Assembly (NCBI RefSeq): GCF_000185805.1
Contig: NC_014926.1
Span: 700,418-764,417, forward strand
From: Thermovibrio ammonificans HB-1
Lineage (GTDB): Bacteria; Aquificota; Aquificia; Desulfurobacteriales; Desulfurobacteriaceae
DNA length: 64,000 bases
Direction: 5' to 3'
The notes below the pieces were generated by a model. It was not told the DNA's origin. It searched no databases and worked only from the letters and a program-made list of their open reading frames with translations. The position numbers and the translations under genes were made by a program. This document shows, piece after piece, positions 38,166 through 47,361 of the stretch. How positions within the stretch are numbered: position 1 is the first letter of the stretch; every line of letters starts with the position of its first letter.

Positions 38166-40249
38166 CGCCCTTCCTTTAACACCCTGACAACCGTTACCAG
38201 CCTACGCTCTATCAGGTTTTTACAGTAGTTTTCCCTTTTTCCTGCGTTTATTATCGCCAGTGCGTCTTCCCTCGTATTTACGAGGGAGGCGAGGTTAAAC
38301 ATCAGCATTGCGGCCCTCGGGGCCTTGTGAAGGCCTGCCTCGTAGGCAAGGCAGAAGCTTAAGGGGAAGTTACTTTTACCCAGTTTCATGGCTACAACCA
38401 TGTAGCTCCTGTACCTTACCTGTCCCGAGAGCAGAAGTTTTGTGGGTACGAACCTTGCAAGCTGGGCTATCTCGTTATAGGTGGGTATGTATCCCATCTC
38501 TATCGCCTGCGAAAGGTAACTCCCCGCCCTTTGGTAGTTGTTTAGGTTCATCTCGATTCTCGTCAGTAGCACCAGGCCCTTCACCTGGCTGGGAACGAGT
38601 CTGTGGTACTCCTCTGCCAGCGGTAGGGCCTCTTTGGGCCTGTTGAGGAAGTTGTAAAGCCTTGCGAGCCTGTAGTAACCGTCTACACAGCCGTTTTCAA
38701 CGGCCAGTTTGTAGTGGAACTCGGCTTTTTTAAAGTCTATCGGAAGGTCCCCGTAGTCCCCTTCGTATATGGCCCCGAGGAGTATTGCTGCAAAACAGTA
38801 ACCTTCCTCCTCCCACTCTTTTAGTAGTTTGATTGCCAACTCTTCCCGGTTGTGGTTTATCAGGTAGAGGGCGTAGAGCCTCATGGCCGGCGTGTACCTG
38901 AGCTTCGCAGCTTTCTCTATCCAGTAGAGGTACTTCTCCTCGTTGCCGGCGCTGAGGTAGAGCTTCGCCAGGGCAACCATAGCTCTCGGTACCCCCTTTA
39001 CCTTTGCGTAGTAGTAGAGCACTGCGCCGGCAATTTGGGGGTTTTTATCTTTGAGGAACAGGGCCAGCTCTATTTCCGCCTTGGTATTACCGTAGCTGCA
39101 CGCCTCTTCAAGGAGTTTAAGGGCCTTTTCCGGGTTGTACTTTAGAAGTTCCATCCCCCTTTTGAAGAGTACTTCTGACGGGTTTTCCTTTGTGGCTTTC
39201 ACTTCTACTCCGTAGAGCTCCTTTAGGCGGCGAAGCTCTTTCCTCTCTTGTTCCATCTGCGGCGGAGCCGGGCACCTGCCTGCCGCCCCGTACAGCCGTT
39301 GAAGGTCTGCTATTGCCGGCTTTACGCCCAGTTTGGCAAACCGCAGGATGGTTTTAAAGTCGCCGCAGCTGTTACCCGAAAGCTCCCACTTTACCCTGGC
39401 TACCCGATACTGTGCCTCAAGGAGCGGAAGGGCCCTTTCGTACCACCTGAGGGCGGTTAACAGGTACTCTTTCCTCTCTGCCTGAAGTTTCAGTTTTGCC
39501 TTAAAGAACTCCTCGGGTGTTTTTGCCGTGACAATCGGGCAGTAGCTCAGTTTAAGGCTTTTGGCCCGAATTTCGTAAATCTTTCCCAGTTTAAGAGCGG
39601 CCTCTTTATCCCCGTACTTTACGTAGAGCTCTTCCAGGAGCTTCTCTGCCTCGGAGAGTTTCCCCTCCCTTATAAGCAGTGAGGCAAGCGTCAGGCCCGC
39701 CTTTTCAATCCCCGCCTTGTAGGCCTTCTCTAAGAGCTCCTCGGCCCTTTTAACGTTTCCCTTCTCAAGGTAGTAGTTTGCAAGGAGTTTGTAGAGCTGA
39801 GGGTTCTGCCGGGCAAGTGCTAACGCTTGCCCGATTACCCTCTCGTTTACCCGGTTGTTCTTTATCAAGGTTTTGATGAGAAGCTCCTGTGCTCCCGGAA
39901 CTCCCTCTTCTGAGGCGAGCCTTAGGTACTTTATCGCCTTATTAACTTCTCCTTCCTTTAAGTAGAACTTCGCTATATCCAGTAACGCCTTCTTAATCCC
40001 CTTCTCGTAGGCGAGCTCCAAGAACTTCACTCCCTCTTCGGGGGGCACCCCCTTAACTTTACCCTCTACAATTAGCTTCCCGTATAGGTAGTAGGCCTGT
40101 GGAAAGCCCCTTTTCACGAGGGGTCTAAGCTCTTTGACTGCTGCCGGGTAGTTGCCCTGAGCGTAGTACTCTTTTGCCAGCTTTATGTCTGCACAGGAGC
40201 TTATAAAGGCCACGCTCAGCCCTAAGATAAGTAGAGCAAGCCGTTTCAT
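38162..40249 (-). CDS. algK: AlgK-like TPR/Sel1-repeat outer-membrane lipoprotein
   Basis: A protein of about 695 residues starting at ATG 40249. The lipobox is FISSC with acceptor Cys19. Many Sel1/TPR repeats follow (AYYLYGKLIVEGKVKGVPPEE, AKFYLKEGEVNKAIKYL, ALYLINHNREELAIKLL). AlgK is the lipoprotein that localises the AlgE porin in alginate secretion. This one is about 220 residues longer than the Pseudomonas protein and so carries more repeats. A TGATG junction couples it to algE. Repeat similarity alone is weak evidence, but the operon context is strong. Confidence 0.8.
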   Translation of the reverse strand: MKRLALLILGLSVAFISSCADIKLAKEYYAQGNYPAAVKELRPLVKRGFPQAYYLYGKLIVEGKVKGVPPEEGVKFLELAYEKGIKKALLDIAKFYLKEGEVNKAIKYLRLASEEGVPGAQELLIKTLIKNNRVNERVIGQALALARQNPQLYKLLANYYLEKGNVKRAEELLEKAYKAGIEKAGLTLASLLIREGKLSEAEKLLEELYVKYGDKEAALKLGKIYEIRAKSLKLSYCPIVTAKTPEEFFKAKLKLQAERKEYLLTALRWYERALPLLEAQYRVARVKWELSGNSCGDFKTILRFAKLGVKPAIADLQRLYGAAGRCPAPPQMEQERKELRRLKELYGVEVKATKENPSEVLFKRGMELLKYNPEKALKLLEEACSYGNTKAEIELALFLKDKNPQIAGAVLYYYAKVKGVPRAMVALAKLYLSAGNEEKYLYWIEKAAKLRYTPAMRLYALYLINHNREELAIKLLKEWEEEGYCFAAILLGAIYEGDYGDLPIDFKKAEFHYKLAVENGCVDGYYRLARLYNFLNRPKEALPLAEEYHRLVPSQVKGLVLLTRIEMNLNNYQRAGSYLSQAIEMGYIPTYNEIAQLARFVPTKLLLSGQVRYRSYMVVAMKLGKSNFPLSFCLAYEAGLHKAPRAAMLMFNLASLVNTREDALAIINAGKRENYCKNLIERRLVTVVRVLKEGR

Positions 40250-42078
40250 CACCAGTACCTCTTTATTCTTAAGAAGACGCCGTAGGCGTTCCACTGGTCG
40301 AGCTTCCCGGAATAAGCCCCTCCCGGGATAAACAGGGTGCCGGCGGCAACGTACCTCCAGCGTCCGTTGCCGGTTATCTCTCCATCGATGAGCAGGTCGA
40401 GCTCTGTTCCCAGGTCTCTGCTTTTACCGTTGGGAGCTATGAAGTACCTCGAGAAGGGAGCGTAGGGGGAGATTTTGTACTGCAGGTACTTGATGAGGTT
40501 TGCTTCCAGCCAAGTATCTTCCCCTACCTTGTAGCCTCCAAAGAGCGAAAGGAGCACCAGGTTGTTTAGGTCGGGGTTTGCAAGCTCCCCGTAGTACCTG
40601 ATTCTGTTGGGCCCAAACAGGTAAGACATTGATGTTGAGATTTTGGGGAGGTAAAAGTTCGTGCTCCCCGTTCTGCTGTTACTTCCCTGACCAACTGCAA
40701 ACCGGAAGCCCACTCCTTTGTTTCTCTCATCACCGAGGAGTCTCTTTGCACCGATTTCCGCCCCTATACCGTGAACGCCCTTGTAGTACGTTGCGGTGAC
40801 AACCTTGTAGGCCGTACAGTCCTGCTCGATTGAGTCTGTGAAGCCCCTTTTGCCCCACATGTAGCCCAAGTCCAGCCAGTAGCTGCCCCACTCCTTCTCT
40901 CCCTTTAGCCTCACTCCGAGCCAGTTGAGGTTCTCTTTCGGCCTTACCCCTTTCCAAACGCTGGGGTCGTTGAGGTTTGAGAACCTCTTCTTGTACTCCT
41001 TTATGAAGAAGAAGCCCAAGTGTTGCCTGTAGTAGTACTGGTAGTCTGCCCTGGCCACCAAGTACCTGTAACCTTGCAGGTTTATCCTCTCCTCGCTACT
41101 GCTCACCCTTGAGTCGCTGAACCTGCCTCCTGCAAACAGGTACCAGTTCAGTAAGGTGCTCTGGTATCTGAGCCTTAAGCCGTCTAAGTAGTTCCTGTAC
41201 CAAAAGCCCCTCGGCTCAAGTAGCGGCATTCTACCCAGCGAGAGGTCGTAGCCGGGGGTGTTCCTCTCTTCAAAGGTTTTCGTGTTGAGGTATAGGTATC
41301 TGATGTCCCACCAGCCTTTTCTCCTTGTTGTGTGCCGGAACCGCTGGTAGCCGATTCCTCCGTAGATGTCGCCCCATACCGAAAAGGAGTTGAAAAGGTC
41401 TGTGACGAACCTGTAGCCGAGCCTTCCTATCAGCTCCCTGCCCCTCTTTCTGCACCCGGTTCTCGGGTCGAGCCCCTCTACAAAGGAGCCGTCTACGAAG
41501 AGGTAGGTCTCTCCTATAAAGGTGGTGGTTTTGGAGGAAGCGGTTTCTGCCCTCTTTTCCTCTTCTGTAGGTTGCTTCAGCGGTTGCGGAAGTTTGGGCT
41601 CAGTTACCTTTATCTGCGACTTTACCTTTTCGAACTCCTCCTCCCACTTGAAGGAGAGGGGAGAGGTGGAAGGTTTGCCGGGTTTTTCCGGAATTCCCTT
41701 TTCGGTAGCTGTTTCCCTTGTTTCTATTTTGTTTGCCCTTTTCTCCGTTTCGGTTCGGGCGGGGAAGACCCACCTTTGCGGTTTATAGTAACAGTCCCTT
41801 AAGAAGGCGCTGGGGAAGAGCTGTTTAACTTCGGATAGGGCGCTCTTTGCCTTCTTAAAGTCTTTCCAAAAGCCCACTCTCACCGTGTACATGTGGCCGA
41901 TTTTCTCTACCCTTACTTGGGGGAATTGGTTTTGAAGCTCTTTTGCCTCTTCTATTAGAAGGTCCAGGTTCCCGGGAGACGATGCTACCTGAATACAGTA
42001 GTATTCGTCCTCCTCAAGCCCGAAGGCCGTTGCCGGTAGAAGGAGAAAGAGAGCGGCTATATTAATGAACTTCCTCAC
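40249..42078 (-). CDS. algE: AlgE-like alginate export porin with an N-terminal SPOR-like domain
   Basis: The 609-residue protein has a signal peptide (to about residue 20). Residues about 25-100 look like a SPOR domain (YYCIQVASS, then HMYTVRVGFWKDFKKAKSA), and a Pro/Lys/Thr-rich linker follows. The rest (about 190-609) is a beta-barrel with AlgE-like features (NYLDGLRLRYQSTLLNWYLF, TWLEANLIKYLQYKISPYAP). AlgE in pseudomonads is about 490 residues with no SPOR domain. The start is GTG 42078, overlapping algG by 17 bases. It would export the polymer through the outer membrane. Confidence 0.82.
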   Translation of the reverse strand: MRKFINIAALFLLLPATAFGLEEDEYYCIQVASSPGNLDLLIEEAKELQNQFPQVRVEKIGHMYTVRVGFWKDFKKAKSALSEVKQLFPSAFLRDCYYKPQRWVFPARTETEKRANKIETRETATEKGIPEKPGKPSTSPLSFKWEEEFEKVKSQIKVTEPKLPQPLKQPTEEEKRAETASSKTTTFIGETYLFVDGSFVEGLDPRTGCRKRGRELIGRLGYRFVTDLFNSFSVWGDIYGGIGYQRFRHTTRRKGWWDIRYLYLNTKTFEERNTPGYDLSLGRMPLLEPRGFWYRNYLDGLRLRYQSTLLNWYLFAGGRFSDSRVSSSEERINLQGYRYLVARADYQYYYRQHLGFFFIKEYKKRFSNLNDPSVWKGVRPKENLNWLGVRLKGEKEWGSYWLDLGYMWGKRGFTDSIEQDCTAYKVVTATYYKGVHGIGAEIGAKRLLGDERNKGVGFRFAVGQGSNSRTGSTNFYLPKISTSMSYLFGPNRIRYYGELANPDLNNLVLLSLFGGYKVGEDTWLEANLIKYLQYKISPYAPFSRYFIAPNGKSRDLGTELDLLIDGEITGNGRWRYVAAGTLFIPGGAYSGKLDQWNAYGVFLRIKRYW

Positions 42079-44662
42079 CGAAGTACCTCCTCTTAATTCT
42101 GGAAAGTTCGGCCTCGATGTCTACCTGTTTGTCTTTCGGTCTGAGTTGGTTCATCTTCGAGAGGATATCCGCTATTTCCGGTTTAACCTCCTCAAAGTCG
42201 GACTTCCCGGTCATTTTGAGCTTGAGCCGCCATACTTTCGAGACGGTAAGCTTCTTTTCTATGAACCTTATGAGGTCCGGGTTCTGCTCCAGGTACTCGT
42301 CTCCGACCTTTTTAAGGACGTTTTCCTCCCAACGGAAGTAGCGGTAGAAGCGAACGTTTTTTCTCTTTATCCTCTTCTCCATACGTGCAAGTTTTTTCTG
42401 GAATGCCTTATCTGCTATTCTCTCTGCTTTTGCGTCTAAAACTCCCCAAACTCCTCCAAACTTTGCCTCGAGCTTCCTGAACTTCCTGTAGGAGAGCTTC
42501 ACCGCCTCTTCCGCTTCCGCTTCCCTTTCGGCCGGTTCAACTCCCCAGACTTTACTCTCCAGGAGCACCCCTTCTCTGATGCGCCTCTGAGCCTCTTTAA
42601 AAGCTATCTCAACGTTTTCCTTCTCTTTTCGGTCTTTCAAAATGGGCAGCAGGTAGAGTGAGTAGTAGGCTTTGTTGGAGCCGAGAATGGCCGCCTCCGA
42701 GAGGAGAACCTCCCCCTCTTTAAAAAGGGGAGAGCCCTCTTCTGCAAGGGAGAGGGCCGTAAGACCCAGCTCTAAAACTGCATCGGCTTGGCCGTTCTGT
42801 GCCGCTTCTATCAGGAGCTTCACCCCCGATGCCAAGGCCGAGCTCTTGAACTCTTTAACGCTGCTTATGCCTTTTTCTACCTGCTCCCTCGCCTCTATAA
42901 TCCTCATCAGCGCTATCGGTACAAGGGCCTCCCTGTTCCCGGCCTTCAACAGGTTCTGCTCGAGCTTGAGGAAGGCCTCTTTAAACTCCGGAACCGTTTC
43001 CCTTATAAGGCTGGGGTCCCCGATTCCCGGAACTATTACCGGGCGGGAGTTTTGGTACTTCAAAATCTCCTCGGTGTAAGGGGTTAAATCCCCGCTGAAG
43101 ATGAAGGGGCTCGCCTTAAAGCCGTTTTTGTATATGGCTATTCCGCCGAAAAACGTTTTTATGGCGCTTTTTAGGTTGTCTTCGTAGCTGTTGCCCTGTG
43201 TCCAGGCCGAGGCCGCAAGGTGGAAGGGGTCCCTGTATAAGTTTCTGTAACTCTGGTAGAGGATGTTTATAACCGAAACCTCCGTCCCTGAGCCCAGATT
43301 CCTCCTTATCCGGTTGTTCATCACCTGGGCATTGAGGCTGTTCCTCACGTAAACCCCGTAGGCTCCGTTCCTCATAATAAAGTTCTTCTCTATGAACACG
43401 TTGTCGCTTTCAAGGAGGGAAACCCCTCCGAGCCTGTTCCCCAGCAGAACGTTCCCCTCTATAAGGGCAGACGAGCGCCTATCCATCATCACGCCCGCTC
43501 CGTGGTTGCCCATGCAGAGGTTTCTAAAGATTTTTCCCGTAACGTACCTGGAGAAGACGATTCCGTGGGCTTTGTGGGCCCCCTCTATGAGGTTGTAGCC
43601 TACGATTAAGTTCCTGCTCCAGTCGTGGGGGTCAACGTTATACTGGAAGTTGTCCCTCAGAATGTTTGCTATCAAAACGGCCCTTTTCGTGTTGTTGGAG
43701 TAGAAACCCATGAAGTTATCTTCCAGGTTGTTCCCTACAATGTATGCAACCGGTTTTCTGTGGAGCGTGAAGAGCTCTACAAACTGCGGCGTTTCAAACT
43801 CTTTCAGCGGAACCGACAGATTTATGAACAGGTTGGCTATGGGAGAGTGGAAGAGTTTATTCTCCAGCTCCCACTGACTTACCGAAATTCCAAAGGAGGA
43901 GAAGAGGCCCCTGTATCCCAGCCCCTTTACCGTTGAGCCTACAACGGTGACTTTTCCTCCCCTTATCGTGAGTATGTGGGGCCTCTGGGGGATTACCCCG
44001 TAGAGGTAGTAGGCCTCCTTCGGGATTTTTCCCAGCGGCAGGTACCGGTTCTTCTCTGTATCCCAGGTGAGGACCGTTGAGTTTACTATTTTCAGCTCTC
44101 CGGCGTTCATTATGGGGGCGCCGGGGTTAAAAGCAAGCCTAAGGGTTTCTCCCTTTATAAAGAGCTTTGCCTTCTCCCCTATGAACATCGGGGCTTTTAG
44201 GGTGTAAGTGTGCCTACTGTTCTTCTCAAGGTAGCGGTTACCCACAATTCTGTGAAGCTCCTCGAGGGTGAAGTTACCCTTCTCGAGGATAACCATCTTA
44301 AGGTTCGGGTACTTACTCCACTTGAGAAAGTAGTCTTCAAAGGGAAGGAAGAACATGAACTTCACCGGTACGAGGCTGACCTGATGAACCTTCGTCTTTC
44401 TGAAAGGCTTAGACAGCTTTTCGGGGGAGTACCGTTTCCTGACCTCTTCAAACGAGGGGATTGATACTCTCTTTTCCAGTTTTTTGGGCAGTATCAGCTT
44501 CGGGTGTTTGAAGTAGGGAACTATTACCTGCTTCTTGTAGTACTTCTCAAGGTAAACTTTCGGTGGGTTTTTCTCCACTACAAGAGGGCTCTCCGCACGG
44601 GCGGCACCCGAAAGTGCCGCCCACGCAAGGGCTAAGGAGACGGTTTTTATCAGCTTCTTCAT
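42062..44662 (-). CDS. algG: AlgG-like mannuronan C5-epimerase with a C-terminal helical repeat extension
   Basis: The 866-residue protein has a signal peptide and a right-handed beta-helix (about residues 160-500). The catalytic motif DPHD (residues 344-347, in YNVDPHDWS) is that of AlgG, in which His acts as the base. Repeated Asn-rich turns follow (NHGAGVMMDRRSSALIEGN). From about residue 540 to the end lies a Lys/Glu-rich helical region with Sel1-like repeats (AAQNGQADAVLELGL, AAILGSNKAYYSLYL), absent from the 540-residue pseudomonad protein. It converts mannuronate to guluronate in the periplasm. Confidence 0.87.
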   Translation of the reverse strand: MKKLIKTVSLALAWAALSGAARAESPLVVEKNPPKVYLEKYYKKQVIVPYFKHPKLILPKKLEKRVSIPSFEEVRKRYSPEKLSKPFRKTKVHQVSLVPVKFMFFLPFEDYFLKWSKYPNLKMVILEKGNFTLEELHRIVGNRYLEKNSRHTYTLKAPMFIGEKAKLFIKGETLRLAFNPGAPIMNAGELKIVNSTVLTWDTEKNRYLPLGKIPKEAYYLYGVIPQRPHILTIRGGKVTVVGSTVKGLGYRGLFSSFGISVSQWELENKLFHSPIANLFINLSVPLKEFETPQFVELFTLHRKPVAYIVGNNLEDNFMGFYSNNTKRAVLIANILRDNFQYNVDPHDWSRNLIVGYNLIEGAHKAHGIVFSRYVTGKIFRNLCMGNHGAGVMMDRRSSALIEGNVLLGNRLGGVSLLESDNVFIEKNFIMRNGAYGVYVRNSLNAQVMNNRIRRNLGSGTEVSVINILYQSYRNLYRDPFHLAASAWTQGNSYEDNLKSAIKTFFGGIAIYKNGFKASPFIFSGDLTPYTEEILKYQNSRPVIVPGIGDPSLIRETVPEFKEAFLKLEQNLLKAGNREALVPIALMRIIEAREQVEKGISSVKEFKSSALASGVKLLIEAAQNGQADAVLELGLTALSLAEEGSPLFKEGEVLLSEAAILGSNKAYYSLYLLPILKDRKEKENVEIAFKEAQRRIREGVLLESKVWGVEPAEREAEAEEAVKLSYRKFRKLEAKFGGVWGVLDAKAERIADKAFQKKLARMEKRIKRKNVRFYRYFRWEENVLKKVGDEYLEQNPDLIRFIEKKLTVSKVWRLKLKMTGKSDFEEVKPEIADILSKMNQLRPKDKQVDIEAELSRIKRRYFGEEVH

Positions 44663-44675
44663 CTGGGGCCCCTAA

Positions 44676-45821
44676 CTAAAACTTAGGCAGTAGGGCGAAA
44701 ACCGGTTTGAGCAGGGGAGGGGTGAGGTCTATCTGGACCTCTACCGAGTTTCCTATGTCGTCCAGTGAGCAGCTGTCGGGGGGAAGCTCAATCTTTACCC
44801 TGTCGTAGTTCCAGGCGAACGAGTAGGCCGGCATAGGCGAGGTGGAGTGGAGAGCCGCAAGGGAAGGCGAGGCCTTGATTTCCACTATCTTGCCTATTAT
44901 CACCTTGCCGTCGAACCTTATCACCCTTGCCGTGTCTCCCACCCTGACCCTTTCAAGGTCTTTGTGGAGTATGTTGGCGAAAACGTAAACCCTCTTCCCT
45001 TTGGGCAGGACCAGCATCAGAGGGTCCCCTTCCCTCACTGCGTCGTTGTTCGTAACAAACACCTTGGTAACCGTTCCCTCTACAGGCGAGGGGATTACAA
45101 ACGACACTAAGCCCGGAACGTTCATAAATCCCAGAATCTCGTCTTTCTTTATCCGGTCTCCCGGATGGATAGGGTTCTTAAACTTGAAAAAGCCGCTTGC
45201 GGGGGTTCTGATAACCTTTAAAGGCGCATCGTAGAAGGCCGATACCGCCCTGACCAGGTAAACACGGGTGTAGAGGGCTTCCAGAATGAAGATAACCAGC
45301 GTCAGTATGATAACCACGAAGAGGAAGGTTATGAATATCCTCCTGAGTATCTCCTCTGCTTCAGCCCTTTTGGGAGCCTTGGGCTTTCTCGCCTCCAGGG
45401 CCTCTCTGAGGTCTTCCCTTTTAATGGTGTTTATGAACTCGTCTACCGAAGGCTCTATGCTTCCCTCAAGGTAGGCCTCTATTATGTCCTGCATCAGGGA
45501 TATCTGGTCGGGGCGGAGCTCTGTGAACCTGCACCCTATTGTCCCGTCGGGGTTTTTCCTGAGGAACTCGAGCTTTATGTTCTTTATAACGGTATCGAAA
45601 GTGTCGAACGGAACGATAAGGTTACCGGTTGCCCAGCGCTTCTGGAGGTACTCCTCCGGCAGGCCTATGATTGCACATCCGCCGATTGACCAGTCTTTGA
45701 GCTTGTACCTTTTCCCGTCTATCTCTATGTAGGCGGGTATCCTGTACCTGGGAAAGTGGCGGGTCGGCTCCGCCCGGAACTTCATCTTCCCTATGTTGTT
45801 CTGGTTCTTCTCCTCGCTCAT
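44676..45821 (-). CDS. alg44: Alg44-like PilZ c-di-GMP receptor and periplasmic adaptor
   Basis: The 381-residue protein has an N-terminal PilZ domain with the two binding motifs RHFPR (Arg21, Arg25) and DWSIGG (Asp43, Ser45, Gly48). A transmembrane helix lies at about 166-190, followed by a periplasmic HlyD-like domain with a biotinyl-lipoyl-like fold (HPGDRIKKDEILGFMNVPG, SPVEGTVTKVF). Length and order equal those of Pseudomonas Alg44 (389 residues), which binds c-di-GMP to activate Alg8. The gene sits directly after alg8. Confidence 0.92.
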   Translation of the reverse strand: MSEEKNQNNIGKMKFRAEPTRHFPRYRIPAYIEIDGKRYKLKDWSIGGCAIIGLPEEYLQKRWATGNLIVPFDTFDTVIKNIKLEFLRKNPDGTIGCRFTELRPDQISLMQDIIEAYLEGSIEPSVDEFINTIKREDLREALEARKPKAPKRAEAEEILRRIFITFLFVVIILTLVIFILEALYTRVYLVRAVSAFYDAPLKVIRTPASGFFKFKNPIHPGDRIKKDEILGFMNVPGLVSFVIPSPVEGTVTKVFVTNNDAVREGDPLMLVLPKGKRVYVFANILHKDLERVRVGDTARVIRFDGKVIIGKIVEIKASPSLAALHSTSPMPAYSFAWNYDRVKIELPPDSCSLDDIGNSVEVQIDLTPPLLKPVFALLPKF

Positions 45822-45822
45822 T

Positions 45823-47361
45823 CTACCTTCCCCCGAAAATTCTTGTTAGGTTAATCAGGTCGTAGATGTTGAAGAACCCGACCGAGTAGCCCGTTAGTAT
45901 GAAGAAGGTCAGTATCTTTGCCACAAGCTCCATGTGGGATGTTGCCACTACGTAGAGCCTATCCCAGATGGTCTCCTCTCCGGCCAGAATCGTCTTCTGT
46001 CTTGTCCACTTCTGTCTGTAGAGGTGACTGGTGATGTAGATTTTCACCAGTGAGCCGTATATCTGGTTGAAGTAGAGGAAGAAGGGCCACGACATGTAGT
46101 AGTAGCCCCGTTGCATGGCGTAGTAGAGGATGATTATGAACCTCGTAAAGAGTATCCACCAGAAGTAGGCAAATATTATTCCGCCGCCCCACTTTATCTC
46201 TCCGAGTATTGCGGCAAGTAGGCCGTAGAGCCCGGTCCACATCGTTATACGCTGGTCCCTTATCATGTACCACATGTAGAGAGAGGCGATACTGGAGGGT
46301 ATTTTCATCGCCCTGTAGGTTGCCCGAAGGGAGTTACCGTACCAGCGCATCATCAGCATGGTTGCGCCTTTGAGGAAGTTCGGGTCGGGAGGGTCTTCGT
46401 GGGTGTACACCATCGCGTCCGATACGTAGAGCATCTCCCACCCGTTCTTCAGTACGTAGTACCAGGTGGACTTGTCGTCTCCCGTTAAAAAGCGCAGCCA
46501 TCCTATCCGCCAGTGCTCTATAAAGTCGTACTGGACGGTCTCTGTAAACTCAGGGTCCAGGAAGAGGATTCCCCTGTAAACGGACATCCTTCCGGTTAGG
46601 GTCGGAACGCGCCTTGAGAGGGCGGCGGAGGCCATGTAGGTGTCGCGCTGGGCAAAGCGGAGTTTATACCACTGTTTGTAAACTTTGTAGGCAAAGTTCT
46701 TCTCCTCAAGGATACAGTCTTCGTCTGTGGTTACGGCCCCCAGCTTCGGGTAGAGGGCAAAGAGCTCTGCACACTTCTCCATAACGCCGTCTGTCAGTAT
46801 GGAGTCTCCGTCTACAAGGGCTACGATTGCGTCTTTAAGGTTTACGGGCTCTTTGAGCAGGGCCCTGAAGGCCACAGCCAGTCCGTCCCTCTTTCCGGTT
46901 CCGGCAAACCGAACGATTATCAGCTTTGTATTCTGGGGCGGTTTGAGGGTGGTCCAGAGTTTCTTAACGAGGTTCTCCTCCGATTTCTCAACGACAGAGG
47001 CGATAAGCGTGGCTTTCATACCTTTGTTTGCACAGTTTATGATTTCCCTTATGGCGGCCCTGTAAACGCTTATGGAGATGTGTTCGGGGATTCGGTAGGT
47101 TGTGACCAGTATGAATACGTTCTTGGGCAGCATCTCTCTCGGCAGGGCCCTTGCCCTCTTCCTGATTGTGGGAAAGTAGACCTTCTTGTAAAAGGTTGCC
47201 CTGAGTGCGTTGATGATGAACCAGGTGTACCTCCAGGCGGCTATGGCTCCGATGATGATTAGGTACCTTTTCGCTTCCGGCACGAAGTATATCGGCCATA
47301 GCCAAAGGGCGTAACCTATGAGGAAGAGGATGTAGATAATCGTGTAGATTATCTGTTGCAA
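45823..47361 (-). CDS. alg8: Alg8-type mannuronan synthase
   Basis: This 512-residue GT2 membrane enzyme has the catalytic motifs VDGDS, TDEDC and TGDDKSTWY. The Alg8-style MMRWYGNSLRATYRA segment replaces the QxxRW of cellulose synthases. Hydrophobic helices flank the cytoplasmic domain (N-terminal two, C-terminal four or more). Alg8 polymerises GDP-mannuronate into poly-mannuronate. The start is TTG 47361, overlapping the beta-helix gene by 13 bases. The neighbouring alg44, algG and algD support the assignment. Confidence 0.9.
   Translation of the reverse strand: MQQIIYTIIYILFLIGYALWLWPIYFVPEAKRYLIIIGAIAAWRYTWFIINALRATFYKKVYFPTIRKRARALPREMLPKNVFILVTTYRIPEHISISVYRAAIREIINCANKGMKATLIASVVEKSEENLVKKLWTTLKPPQNTKLIIVRFAGTGKRDGLAVAFRALLKEPVNLKDAIVALVDGDSILTDGVMEKCAELFALYPKLGAVTTDEDCILEEKNFAYKVYKQWYKLRFAQRDTYMASAALSRRVPTLTGRMSVYRGILFLDPEFTETVQYDFIEHWRIGWLRFLTGDDKSTWYYVLKNGWEMLYVSDAMVYTHEDPPDPNFLKGATMLMMRWYGNSLRATYRAMKIPSSIASLYMWYMIRDQRITMWTGLYGLLAAILGEIKWGGGIIFAYFWWILFTRFIIILYYAMQRGYYYMSWPFFLYFNQIYGSLVKIYITSHLYRQKWTRQKTILAGEETIWDRLYVVATSHMELVAKILTFFILTGYSVGFFNIYDLINLTRIFGGR

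Noticed and set aside
45823-47361. Cellulose synthase (BcsA) instead of Alg8
   Set aside because: The QxxRW motif is absent, Alg44, AlgG and AlgD neighbours are present, and the PilZ domain is on a separate protein.
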